Shown here piece after piece: positions 25,062 to 35,786 of a stretch of 64,000 nt of DNA. The DNA lies in contig NC_088789.1 in assembly GCF_949628265.1 (NCBI RefSeq), positions 31,613,883-31,677,882 on the forward strand. The letters are read 5' to 3'. Each line of letters begins with the position of its first letter. The stretch's first letter is position 1. This stretch comes from Cloeon dipterum. Taxonomy: Eukaryota > Arthropoda > Insecta > Ephemeroptera > Baetidae. The notes beneath the pieces were generated by a model. It saw only the letters and a list, made by a program, of their open reading frames with translations, had not been told where the DNA came from and ran no database searches. Position numbers and translations under genes: made by a program.

Positions 25062-25284
25062 CCGCTCGCTTTCTCAGGTACAAAGCAGCGGACACTTTCC
25101 GCCCAAACACCACGCGATCGATGTGCGTCATCCCCCTGTGTTGCTTGCTAAAGTGTACACCGCAAGACTTCTTCAAGTCGAGATGCTGTTGCACTTTTCA
25201 TCGAGGGTGTTGCTCTACTTTATCGAGATGACGAGCAAAGTTTACAGTCAAGATCCAATAAATGCGCCTGAAAATTCAAATACC
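23115..25284. other. Intergenic, no supported gene; repeats and a (GA)n tract
   Basis: At 23975-24500 there is a degraded member of the 372-bp dispersed family. At about 24982-25058 there is a pure GA dinucleotide tract. The stretches at 23630-23870 and 24680-24970 are more GC-rich with short open frames, but show no splice-consistent extension or recognisable domain. I see no gene I can support. Confidence 0.5.
24982..25058. repeat. (GA)n microsatellite
   Basis: About 77 bp of uninterrupted GA dinucleotides. Long Ser/Leu or Arg/Glu frames across it are artefacts of the repeat. In insects GA tracts can bind GAGA factor, but nothing nearby ties this one to a promoter. Confidence 0.95.
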
Positions 25285-26270
25285 GCTCCAATCGATTCCT
25301 TAGGGTCGAAATAGGTGCGGTAATTAATTATTCCGATAAAAAAACAATGCAAGAATCTCTTGGTTGCTACTGCGCATGCGTCGCCCCTCTGACAATGAGA
25401 GAGTAAGCGACAGCAGAGACAAGAGCAGTGAAGCACACGTGAGCAGTCACGTGACTCAATCCCGCGATCCCATTGGCCAAGAGCAGGCACCCACGTCCCA
25501 CGGTAAGTCTGGAGTGTGGAAGGGAGTTAGACTTAGCAAAATGACTCTCTTGGCCAATGAGATTGCGGGTTTGAGTCACGTGACTGTTCATACCCAGCAA
25601 GAGCATAGTAAAGTTCACGCAGTTCAAGCTTCTAACAGTCTCGCCATCTCATTGGCCAAGAGCTAGAGCTAGTCTCCTCGCTAACTCCCTTCCATACTCC
25701 CTCCTAACAGACAGGATTGAGTCACGTGACTTCTTTAACAATTCTCGCTGAGCATGCGCAGATGTCACCAGTTCCAGCTGTAGCTCCTGGGCTAATTCCA
25801 GTGCAGTCACGTGACTCAATCCCGCAATCTCATTGGCTAAGAGAAAGCAAGCATCTCGCTCCCTTCCACTTTCTTCAAGCAGTGGCTCTACTGCGAATGT
25901 CACACTCATTAGAGTGGGGATTTTACAAGAGGAGGGAGAAGCAAGAAATGCACGTGACTGCTCTTAGCCAATGAAATGGCGGGATTGAGCCACGTGACTG
26001 CTAGAACTGCGTGTGCTTCGCTGCTCTTGCTCGGTTTGCGCAGATTTCGCTACTGTCGCTTTGCTTTATGCTTGGAATTAGCAGCTGAGAGAGCTGTGAC
26101 GTCAGAGGGGGGACGCTTGCGCAATAGTGACTAAAATATTTAAGCAATTTGTGCGCCAAAGCAACGTGTGATTCGCTTTGCACCTCTCCTCGCGCGTCAA
26201 AAACGATTCTTTAATCGATAAAATTAATAAATCCACCTATTTCGACCCTGAAGAATCGATTTAGGAATAA
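25285..26270. mobile_element. Foldback/MITE-like element with CRE, CCAAT and E-box motifs (copy 3, termini visible)
   Basis: The outer ends are inverted: CCAATCGATTCCTTAGGG + TCGAAATAGGTG on the left and CCACCTATTTCGACCCTGAA + GAATCGATT on the right. Inside are repeated and partly duplicated modules: CAGTCACGTGACTCAATCCC, CTCATTGGC(T/C)AAGAGC and GTGACGTCAGAGG. The left half is rearranged compared with the copies at 18390 and 19600. No transposase frame is present. Confidence 0.7.
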
Positions 26271-28118
26271 AAAATAGGGTAATAAGAAAAATTCAAATTA
26301 AATAACATCGATTTAAAGTTTAAACTGTCCCCAAGTTCATCCAGTTAAACTAAAATCCCGTGGAAATTAGGCAATAAAGTGCGGAAAGCTTGGTGCAAAT
26401 TGCAAATCTTCATCGGCTGTAAAATTTTAGCTCAGCGTTTTGACTGAAATATCAGACAGCGTGTGCGTCTGACGGGCGATGCGGAAAAATCTGCAGCAGT
26501 AGCAGCAAAAGTGTGAGGTGCATTTTGGCGTGTGTTAATGAGGCAGCGAGGCAAAGTGGCGCGCGCTAAACACACCTGTGGCCCCTCAAGCGCGCGCGGC
26601 GGCGGCTTCGATCTGCCTGCCCAGCGCACCTGCACCTGTGCTTGCTCTGCTAGCTGCCAAGAAGTGCCAACCCCCGAGACGCGAGGGCGAGGGCGAAAAC
26701 CGGCTTTCGCGCACACGAGATTGACAGACATATATGCTTTCCAAATCCTCGAAAATTGAAACAGAATATAATGTGCTCTCGAAAACGTCTTTTTAGACAT
26801 TTCAGGGTGTCACCTGGCGCCCTTAATGGCTTTCTAAGGGTAGAATTGCGTGTATTCTGGAAGATCTTGACTTTGTGGTTCGAATGGCGTGCAGAACTTG
26901 CAAATCGAAACAATACAGAGCCCGTCAGGCGTCATTAAAGTGGCCACAAAATGCGAATTTATTATTTGTAATTAATTGTTTCAGGACTACCCTGACCTCA
27001 GGGTTCGAATTTTAACCTGTTCTCAGGGATGATCCCCAGCATTAAAAATCAATTGATCGTGCAATTTTGATATTCTCACTTTTTACCTGAACTAAAAATT
27101 ACCCTTTTTCAACCTTTGACCCTTTGTTTCTCGAAAACTGCAGGTTTCACCCTCTTGAAAATTTATAGGTATGCTTCAAACACTTGAGGCAACAATTCAT
27201 CCGACACTTAGAAAATATTAAATATTGTTTTATTTTATATATTCTAAAATTAAATTTAAAATGACAAATTACTCAAATTTGGAACATTCTAAAATACATA
27301 GTTTGAATTTAAAAGTTGTAGGCTGTCTAATTAGGTATGTTTTGACACCTAATATAGGTTTCTAGCTTCATTAGGACTCGAGATATCCTCATTTTTGTGA
27401 ACACCGAGACAAATTAACCATTTAAAACTTTTTTATTTAATTTATTTTAAAATATTTGAGTTCCCAGGACCATTTTACGTATTTTAAAAAACCTTTCTAT
27501 TCAAATAATATTTTGCTAATTAGCATTTGAACAGCAATTATTTATTAACAAAGAACGCGTGCAGGAAAGAAATTCATTTAGAACAGTGTCGCTGGCAGAA
27601 GTTGTCGGTTGTCGCGGAAACTTTTGCCTCCGCTGTGAATGCAGTCTTTTTGCTTTATTACAACTTTATGCCGCGCGCGCGTTTGTTAATTTCACTTGTG
27701 CCGATTCTCGATCGAGAAAGAGGAAAGTTGTCATTTCGCAACTCTGCTTCTTTTTGCTGCTAGCTGCGGCTTCTCTCCAAGTCTCTCTCTCTCTTTGGCA
27801 TTTCGAAAAGTTGATCAAATGGCTTCTCTCTTCGTCGTCTCGCGAAACAAAATCCCTGCTGCTTTTTGTTTGTGTTTCGGAGTGAAGTTTCGCTCTCTCG
27901 AAAAACGACGGCTTTTCAATTCCGATGGTATTTGCGAGGAGCGAAAATATAGACTACATTTGGCACTTCTTCTGCTTTGAGAGAAATGGGAAGTAATTTT
28001 AGAAAAAAAAATTTATCTAAGCAGCGGAGCAATAAAAGGTTCAATCTCACATGGAGCATTTTTATAGGATTTGAGACGCTGTTTTATTCAACGAGTTGTG
28101 ATATCATTGCGGATTGTA
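26271..28118. other. Intergenic, nothing recognised
   Basis: A CpG- and GC-rich stretch at about 26440-26720 and a CT-rich stretch at about 27590-27960 stand out from the AT-rich background. They could be promoter regions or decayed exons, but no frame has a recognisable domain or phase-consistent splicing. The ankyrin array begins at the right edge. Confidence 0.45.
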
Positions 28119-28377
28119 GGATATTGAAGGAAAATTTAAAAAACGCAGGGTTTAATTAATAATCGCGACCTTTAATTAAATCAATTAATCGACGATCCCA
28201 TTTTCGCGTGTTTCTTTTTTACGATAGCCAACCAATTTAATTAATTCTACTAAATTTTTTAAAAATAATTGGTCTTGAAGTAAATCTCAGATTTTCAAAT
28301 TCAGGGTGTAAGAAAAAAGCGGGGAAAAATTTACCGTTGGCAAAAATGGCCCTGGGTCATTCTTTACAAAGTCTTAG

Positions 28378-28417
<40 letters not shown>

Positions 28418-28880
28418 AATGAGTCAAAATACTGCAACTTTCCTGATAATCGTACTGGCTAAATCTCGCTTTCTCTCCTACGATAAAAGCTCTAGGATCC
28501 TGTTGAAGACCATGTCAATGTTATTTTTTTTTAATGCGAGAAACCCAAGTAAGTAAAAAAACATTTTTTATCAGAAGAGTCCAATGATCTTCATAGAAAG
28601 CTAAACAGCTGGAAAGAATGGAAAATATACTTCTGAAATTTTCTTCGAAGACACGCATCCATCCAATCTTTGATTCTGCGCTGAATAGAAAAGTTAAACT
28701 TCACAGTTCAATTAGTGTCAAAAGAAATAAAAATTATTAAAAATATTTTTTACATCTTTTATTAAAGTACAGTTCAACAGAGAATATCGTTATGAAAAAT
28801 TCCCTGTTTAATCGAAAAACCTATAGTTCCTGTTTCAAAAAAGTTAATTGAAACTAAAAATCACGGAGGAACTTCTTGGC
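28119..28880. repeat. 3' flank of ankyrin unit 1 (duplicated at 34857-35700)
   Basis: Sequence from GATATTGAAGGAAAATTTAA onward recurs nearly unchanged from about 34860, including 'AATCGCGACCTTTAATTAAA', a (CT)n tract (28380-28412 here, 35112-35177 in the second copy) and 'GAGTCAAAATACTGCAACTT'. It marks the left edge of the duplicated unit. The minus-strand AATAAA at about 28758-28763 is in the same place in all five copies and is the likely poly(A) signal. Confidence 0.8.
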
Positions 28881-28899
28881 TTCCTCACTGTAAATGGAT

Positions 28900-30768
28900 T
28901 CAAGCACTGATTTTCTCACAAAGGCGTTTTATTTTTTTTCTGTATCTTTTTGATTCAACACACCCCTCTTCCACAAGCCATTCGTATATTTCTTTATCAT
29001 AGAAGTCAGCAGCAAGGTGGAGTGTGGTTTTTCCTCTCATTACCATTTCCTTGATCAGATTTTTGTCCTTGGCGTGCACGAATTTGGCAGAGTCCAACTT
29101 TTTGAAAGCGATGCAGAAGTGAAGGAAGTTGTATCTTGTTATTTTCAAACTCAAATCGGCACCGACTTCAAGCAAAGCCTCTGCAACACTTTTGTAGTTT
29201 CTTTGTTTGCTCATCAAGGCGAAATGAAGGGGACGTAAGTCATGCACGTTGGTTCCGTTCACGTATTCACGAAGGTTCTGTCCAAATTTTTTGATGATGT
29301 TTTCTCCATCGATGGAGTTCTGAGCAGCATAATGGAGGAAGTTGGCACGGGTTTTTGTGTTTAAGGCCTTGATGTCTTGGCCCTGGTCAATCAGCCACTC
29401 ACACATTCTGACGTCTCCATGCCTCGCTGCGCGATGGAGAATCGTCGCTCCGTCTTCATCGATCTCATTGATGAGTTCTCCGTCTTTTCCATGCACGATT
29501 TCCGCAGCATATATATTGTTCCAGTTCACACAAAACTGCAGCAAATTTTGTCCTCCTGTTTTGATCTTTGTGTCGGCAAATCCCTTGAACAACTCTTTTG
29601 CGTCAGTGAACCACATGATCTGATCGCCTGCATGTTTTACCATTTTAAAATAAAAAGCCGACCTATAGGCCTGGCTTTGTTGATCAGCAGTGAAATCCAA
29701 CCTTGAGGACAAGTATCGAATAATCTCACTAGTGTCGTCAAATGAGTCGTTCTTGGCAACAGTTTGAAGAATGATGTCTTTCCAGTCTTTATCCTCGAAC
29801 TGGTCGACGTCAATTCCAACATCTTCCAGCAGCCACTTGCACAGATTCAGATTTCCAAACTCGCAAGCCGATTCAAGCATGCTAAATTGACTTGGGTGTT
29901 CGCTCAATATCTCACGGCTCTCATTCTTGAACAACGCTTTCGCGTAAGACATGCTAACATGCATCATGCTAGCACGTGTTGCACTACTAATACTTGCATT
30001 TTCTGATTTGTGATTGGGAGAATAAAAATTATTTTTTATTCGTCTTGAAAAACTGTAGATAGAATACCGGCTGCGGACATACTCGATTGCTTTCTCACGA
30101 CGAGCATCTACATCAACGACGTACCCATTTTCAAGGAAGTAGTTGATCAGATCTAATCCGTTGGTTTCGTTCATGGCGGCGTAGTGAAGGGGAGTGGAGC
30201 CTCGAACGCCGCATTTTTCGTTGACGTCAGCGCCCTGCTCGACGAGGCGCCGACAAACGTCAACATCGGAAAACCGTGCCGCGAAATGGAGAGCGGGTAA
30301 GTCACCTTTGTTCTCTTCAACGTATCTCAGTTTCCACTTTAAAAAATTTTCGGAATGATTATCAGATGTCATTTTCTTCTTCTTTGACGTTTTTTGATCT
30401 CGCGCAATGTATATTTTTCCTGAAACAACCAAATTATATTTAAAATCTATATCTGTGATATTGCTGCGTAATTTTGGATAAGCCCAGTTTAATCAAAATC
30501 TTATCACGGCTTTGGCTGCTGACAAAAAATATCTATTGTTCCCTTATTTCTTTCTTTCAAGTTTTTACTACTGTCTGTAACATCCCGAAAGTAAATTTCT
30601 TCCTGCAACACCTTTCCGTTTTTTAAGCCCGCAGGTCAAACCATGGCTTGTGACTGCCCATGTGGCCAAATACCAAAACCTCGACACTTCGTATATTAGC
30701 TATAAAAATCTATACTCACTAATCGAGTTGGCCATTTCTCGAATTTCTTCTTCATCACGCAGGCTCAT
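28900..30768 (-). CDS. Ankyrin-repeat protein, tandem copy 1
   Basis: Two coding exons: 30768-30720 (MSLRDEEEIREMANSI plus one base; donor A|GTGAGT) and 30419-28900 (acceptor TTTCAG|GA). Together they encode 522 aa in phase. The MVVSG text that seems to start the large exon is intron sequence read from a TTG. From about residue 56 there are ankyrin repeats: LPALHFAARFSDVDVCRRLV, then TPLHYAAMNE..., TILHRAARHGDVRMCEWLI, NFLHYAAQN, RPLHFALMSK and TTLHLAADFYDKEIYEWLV. Between them lies a divergent segment (about 125-190). A Lys-rich stretch (KTSKKKKM) follows the splice. No signal peptide, membrane segment or partner domain (SOCS, F-box, kinase) is seen. Ankyrin repeats bind proteins; the partner is unknown. 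The C-terminus ends out of frame with a tail seen in copy 5. Confidence 0.85.
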
Positions 30769-30849
30769 TTTGCTGTTTCGTCAACTGGGAACAAAAAGAA
30801 TGGAATAAATTAATTTTCATTTTTCATATATGTTTAAGGCTCTAGCTTC

Positions 30850-30995
30850 CAATATAGGTTTTCCACACGTCAAAAGAATAAATATTAAATGAAGAATGCA
30901 TGGTAGCAGGATTGATTCTGAAATTTCAAAGCAAAGTTCCTTTAAATCGAAAGTACATGGTATAATAATGTGTCATCTGTTCGCGGCTTGACAAA
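30850..30995. repeat. Relic of MITE family M1 upstream of ankyrin copy 1
   Basis: 'GGTTTTCCACACGTCAAAAG', 'GAAGAATGCATGGTAGCAGG', 'TGTCATCTGTTCGCGGCTTG' follow the order of the right half of the 22684-23114 element. The same relic is upstream of copies 2, 3 and 4, so it predates the duplications. Confidence 0.6.
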
Positions 30996-31040
30996 ATCTT
31001 TCGCGATTTTTTAGTGCATAAAACCGCAGCCGCATACATT

Positions 31041-31693
31041 ACGTAAGTGAAGTTGGCGATAACGCCAGCCCATTTTTCAAAATTTTTAAAAGTAGTGAAC
31101 TTCGCGATATCGCCAAAATTCGATTTCAACAAAAATATGTTCAGAGGGTTGAAATTAGCATAAATGCACCACCCCCGAACACACAATAAGTGGTTCGAAG
31201 GGGTAAAAACACGCGTAGAAAACAGATAAAAAGAAAATTCAACACTCAGCAGGGTTAAGCCACCTTGAAACCTCCTCAGGTGGACTCCAAATTTTATGTA
31301 GAACAAGATAAGATGGGTGCCAAAGTGGCTAAACCCTGCAGTCAACCCTTAAAAAGGGACGAAAGGGCGAAACACGCTGTTTGAAGTCTTGTTTCCACTT
31401 TAAAAATATTTTGAACACAGTTTCGCCAACCATCCTATCTTGTTTTACATAAAATTTGGAGTCCACCTGAGGAGGTTTCAAGGTGGCTAAACCCTGCTGA
31501 GTGTTGAATTTTCTTTTTATCTGTTTTCTACGGCTTTTACGCGTGTTTTTACCCCTTCGAACCACTTGTGTGTTCGGGGGTGGTTCATTTATGCTAATTT
31601 CAACCCTCTGAACGTATTTTCGTTGAAATCAAATTTCACTACTTTTAAAAATTTTGAAAAATGGGCTGGCGATATCGCCAACTTCACTAACGT
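31041..31693. mobile_element. 653-bp foldback transposon with 8-bp target duplication
   Basis: The termini are inverted repeats, ACGTAAGTGAAGTTGGCGAT on the left and the complement of ACGTTAGTGAAGTTGGCGAT on the right. Arms of about 270 bp stay alignable to near 31317 and 31430. Flanks are CATACATT at 31033-31040 and 31694-31701. The paralogous site upstream of copy 4 (about 55780) reads GCATACATTCTACCC uninterrupted, which is an empty site. An 8-bp duplication fits hAT, P or Merlin groups; the tips do not match the usual hAT CAGNG. It has no transposase. Confidence 0.88.
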
Positions 31694-32144
31694 CATACAT
31701 TCTACCCGCAAACAAACCACACCCACCAGAAATGACAAAAAACAAAACCAAGAAACTCCGCGGTGCGGTAGACCGCGGGTTTAAACCCACACATTTACAC
31801 CCGTGCATGGCTCTAGTCCGTGCCTGAGACGCTCGCATCCGCAGCAGCGAAGCCAATAACATGGGGGAGAAAATAACGAACAAGGTAAACAAGCCGGGCA
31901 TCCAAGGATGGAAGAAATACATATGCTTTTGCTGCCTTGTGATCTCGGAGACTGATTATTATGTTTGACGCAAATTAAACTGTCAAAGTATTAAAGGCAC
32001 ACTTTTAATAGAAGAAATTCGGATACGAGGATTTAGTGGGACGAGAAGGTTTGGGATAAAATACTTTTCTGACTAATAGATTGGATTTCAGACCGATTAT
32101 TCAATATGTTAAATATTTAAAATGCGATTTAGATAGAGACTTAC

Positions 32145-32243
32145 GGTCAAATGAAGCTGCAACAGGCGAGAAAATGCGGTTGAGAGAAGAGCGAAAAGCC
32201 GACGTGTGCACTGCTCGATGCTCTGATGGACAGTAAGCTGAAG
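32145..32243 (-). other. Candidate non-coding exon B upstream of ankyrin copy 1
   Basis: On the minus strand TGTTGCAG|CTTCAG opens and CC|GTAAGTC closes a 99-nt block. The same block, with intact sites, occurs at 38358-38457, 48475-48574, 56254-56353 and 59237-59337. It is probably part of the 5' leader joined to the ATG exon, whose acceptor GTTCCCAG|TTGACG lies just before the start. Prediction only. Confidence 0.35.
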
Positions 32244-32959
32244 CTGCAACAGGAGCAGAGTGGAAGGATCACGCACCAAACACAAAGGCGACCTTTTTCT
32301 GCGCTTTGAAATCTGGGTGCTCCTGCACGTAGCAGCTGCAGGTGTGTGCGGGGGGTGGGTGTTTGTGAAAAAGAAGCCGGTAATGATTCACGACGAATCC
32401 CTCAATTTTCAAATAAAATCTAGAAGATTTCTGATATTTTGTTTCAAATAATAACACGCTGATGCAAATAGTCCCACATTGCGCTCTTTACTGTTTCATC
32501 GTACAAACAGGCTAAACGCCAGTCTGGAGACCAATTTTTGGCTTTCTCCCGCACATAAAAAAATTAATTTTCGATTTTCTGCGTGATTGTCGCTACCCGC
32601 CTGGAAAAGTGTATAGCAAAAAATGGTTTTCTTTATGTTAAAAATCGACGGTTTAATGGATTTCAAGCCATGATATCTCAAACGAAAGGTCTTTGTTTGC
32701 CCTACCACGTATTCTACCCTGACGACCTTTTTTCAGGGTACCGAAGCAACTTTTCCGACGGCACGGTCTCTTTTACACCGCCGCCGACCGTTTTTTCGTT
32801 CAAAAACAATCCTACTACCCCCACGAAGAAGCGCAAAGTGCTTTTTTATAAACAATAGAAAGGAAAATTAAAGATTAAACAGAAAAAATATTTCAAACTG
32901 AGAAGCAGATGAATTAAAAAAATTTAAAATTAAAAACCTTAAGAAAAAAAGCGACTTAC

Positions 32960-33380
32960 GAATATAACTGATGCCGCGACAGGAGAATTGATATCAGCAG
33001 CGAAGTTTCAAGGAAAGAGGCGATCGCTGCGAACTGTAAAGTGTGATTGTGAGGAGAGATCTCCTTCGCCGACTGCAGCGGAGGCGAATAATGCGAGTGC
33101 GATGCGCGAGCAGGGCAGCTGCACGGCCCCAGCGCTACGCCAGTTACCCTGGTAATAACAGAGAAATTCAAAGTCGCTGCCCTTTCTGCGTCTTGATGCA
33201 GAGCAACATTGCAGGGGTGACGATCGTGCACGGAAAAAGCAAAAAAATATTAATTGTTCAGGAAGAAGAATTAATAAATAGCTCATGATAATCTTTTTCT
33301 TAAAAAAGAGTTGATGAAATGAATTGAAATGCTAAATCAATTAATTAAAGACACGAGAAAGAGATGACAATTAACCGTCT
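32960..33380 (-). other. Candidate 5' leader exon A of ankyrin copy 1
   Basis: The minus strand runs from a TATA-like box at about 33402 to a strong donor TTC|GTAAGTCGC at 32960. It contains an upstream frame beginning MHDRHPCNVALHQDAER that is repeated, with indels, in the other units. Frame breaks between units argue against it being coding. Confidence 0.35.
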
Positions 33381-33394
33381 AATTTTTAATGTGT

Positions 33395-33402
33395 CTTTTA
33401 TA
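33395..33402 (-). promoter_or_regulatory. TATA-like box, promoter block 1
   Basis: TATAAAAG on the minus strand, within a block conserved in all seven units. The upstream side carries GCCAGTTTATCGTTGAAAGC and a GA/CG-rich segment (GGACGAGCGGGGGAGCGAGA). Position and strand fit transcription of ankyrin copy 1. Confidence 0.4.
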
Positions 33403-33579
33403 TTGAAATAAAATGCCAGTTTATCGTTGAAAGCGGCGATTGTACAGCTTGGCTACTCAGAGGGACGAGCGGGGGAGCGAGAGAATTACCCTCTTGCTCG
33501 TATGCCTTCAGGAGAGCGAAAGTGTGCGTGCGAGCAGGTGTTGCGCTCGCGAGAGGCCTTTATTGATACCTGACTTTCT

Positions 33580-34840
33580 CCCTCCGCTCTCGCGTGTTCG
33601 TCGCATCTTCGCGGCGCCGCGGCGGAATAAAGTGCGAAGGAAAAAACGTGATTTTCTCCGCACGGGCGGCGTCAACGGTCCGCTACGCGGAGCCGTAGTC
33701 GCCGCCGCCCGGATAAGTCCCCCGGGGGCCTTCCGGGGGCCCCGACCGCTTCCGACGCCCGTTTCGCGGGAAATATCGCCGCCGCCGGCGCCGCCGCGTC
33801 GACGATGCCGGCGTCGATCGGCGGCGTTCGACGGCCGGCGGCGAGCGGAGGCCGGAGCCGCCGCGGTCGCGGCTTAAATAATCGAATTGCCGCGGTTCGG
33901 TACGCTCGGCGGACGCGCGCTCGCAATTTCGCGCCCTTCTGTGACGAGCACCGACGCTTCCGTCCCTCCGCGACCCCGTAGGGATGATTCACTTCTGTAC
34001 CCTGATCATTGTGAACGCGGTCGGCGGCGCGTCCGAGCGTCGCTTCGTGCGTAAACGGCGCCCAAAAATGCCACCGCGCGTCGCATCGGAGCGGACTTGG
34101 AAAATTTCTAGCAGCGTGCCGTGGCCGCGCGCTCGCACTTTGGCACCCTTCTGCGACGAGCACCGACGCTTCCGTCCGTCCGCGACCCCATAGGGATGAT
34201 TCACCTTTGTACCCCGACGATCGCGGACGTGGTCGGTGACGCACCAAAGCGTCGCTTCGCGCGTAAACGGCGGACGAAAAGGCACTTATGCGATTTTTAG
34301 TCGCATTTTCGCCACGTGCACACGGCAAAGGGGCGGCTCGTTGGTCGCCCGCTCGCACTTTGGCGACCTCCTGCGTCGAGCGCCGACGCTTCCGTCCCTC
34401 CACCAACCCGTAGGGGTTGCTCACCCTGTCTGTTCGAAGATCGCGGACGTGGTCAGCGACGCACCGTAGCGTCGCGACGCGCGTAAACGGCGCCCGAAAA
34501 GTCGAGCGCACGACGCGTCGGCGCGGTACTTAGCCGCGGCGAGCCAGTATCACCAGTATTGCAACGAGGCACCTGCCTGACGCCGCCGTCGCTGCCGCGC
34601 GGTTAAGTTAACGCATAGCTCGTTATTAACGCAAGCCCTGTAGCAGACGCAAGATTCAAAGTCGACGTTAGCGCGGTGGTTGGCGCATATGGCAGAGTTG
34701 ACGCGAGCGCAGTGGCTGCCACGCCCCCTGGGGTTGCCACAAACCATAGGGACGGCTCACATTTAAGGCGTTCGCCCCCCCCCCCCCTCCGGGGGTGACC
34801 CCTCGGTCGCGCGGGATCAAGTCGAAATGGGAAAAGCGAT
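33580..34840. repeat. GC-rich block with three tandem units of about 220 bp
   Basis: Base composition changes abruptly to very GC-rich. Three units begin near 33915, 34130 and 34350, sharing CGAGCACCGACGCTTCCGTC, 'TAGGGATGATTCAC' and 'GCGCGTAAACGGCG'. A C12-like run occurs near 34777. Flanks are ankyrin-array sequence on both sides, so this is an insertion or junction between units 1 and 2. A ribosomal spacer origin is conceivable from composition but I recognise no rRNA. A long minus-strand open frame (33672-34511) is a by-product of composition. Confidence 0.75.
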
Positions 34841-34856
34841 CATAGCCTAGTTGTAG

Positions 34857-35110
34857 AATATTGAAGGAAAATTTAAAGAACGCAGGGTTTAATTAATAAT
34901 CGCGACCTTTAATTAAATCAATTAATCGATCCCAATTTCGCGTGTTTCTTTTTTACGATAGCCAAAAAATTTAATTAATTCTACTAATTTTTTTAAAAAT
35001 AATTGGTCTTGAAGAAAATCTCAAATTTTCAAATTCAGGTTGTAAGAAAAAAGCGGGGAAAATTTACCATTGGCAAAAATGGCTCTGGGACATTCTTTAC
35101 AAAGTCTTAG

Positions 35111-35179
<69 letters not shown>

Positions 35180-35780
35180 CAATGAGTCAAAATACTGCAA
35201 CTTTCCTGATAATCGTACTGGCTAAATCTCGCTTTCTCTCCTACGATAAAAGCTCTGAAATCCTGTTGAAGAGAATGTCAATTTCAAAAATGGTTCTTCA
35301 ACGATATATTTATTAATAAACATCAAAAATAAAATAGTTTTTTGTATTGAACGTATTAAAATTTTGATTTCGACTGCTCACAAAATACTCGTTCTTTTTT
35401 TAATGCGAGAAACAGTCCAATGATCTTCATAGAAAGCAACACAGCAGGAAAGAATGAAAAATGTACTTTTGAAATTTTCTTCGAAGCCACGCATCCATCC
35501 ATTCTTTGATTCTGCGCTCAGTAGAAAAGTTCAACTTCACAGTTCATTTAGTGTCAAATGAATAAATAAAAATTATTACAAATATTTTTTACGTCTTTTA
35601 TTAAAGTACAGTTCTACGGACAATATCGTTATGAAAAATTCCCTGTTTAATACACGATGAATGTGTCGAAAAACGTAAAGTTCCTGGTTCAAAAAAGTGA
35701 TTTGAAACTAAAAATCACGGAGGAACTTCTTGGCCTCTTCACTGAAAATGGATTCAAGCACTGATTTACCTCCGACGGCG
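34857..35780. repeat. 3' flank of ankyrin unit 2
   Basis: Near-copy of 28119-28880, including a longer (CT)n tract at about 35112-35177. An extra stretch at about 35280-35410 is shared with the 3' flanks of copies 3 and 4. A minus-strand AATAAA is at about 35597-35602. Confidence 0.8.
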
Positions 35781-35786
35781 ATTTCA

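Noticed and set aside
24982..25194. Long Ser/Leu or Arg/Glu frames over the GA tract
   Set aside because: Pure dinucleotide repeat; translation is an artefact.
29377..29706. About 109-codon plus-strand frame (MALVNQPLTH...) present opposite all ankyrin genes
   Set aside because: It is the antisense of conserved ankyrin codons. Its conservation follows from the real gene on the minus strand.
30420..30432. MVVSG as the ankyrin N-terminus
   Set aside because: The first codon is TTG and the text TTGGTTGTTTCAG is a splice acceptor. The real start is in the upstream mini-exon, which joins in phase in all four complete copies.
32583..32858. Plus-strand frame ending in PTKKRKVLFYK, like a nuclear localisation signal
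   Set aside because: The same DNA in other units is read in other frames or broken by indels, so the frame is not conserved and the match is chance.
32956..33231. Repeated minus-strand frame MHD...CNVAL.QDAER as a second protein family
   Set aside because: It recurs in most units, but with frame-breaking indels and no domain; it ends at a splice donor. A 5' leader exon with upstream frames is the simpler reading.
33672..34511. 279-codon minus-strand open frame
   Set aside because: It lies wholly in the GC-rich tandem block, is Arg/Ala/Pro-rich, has no domain, and tracks the 220-bp DNA repeat. Composition explains its length.
33700..34560. Ribosomal RNA gene
   Set aside because: GC-rich like a ribosomal spacer, but I recognise no conserved 18S, 5.8S or 28S segment.
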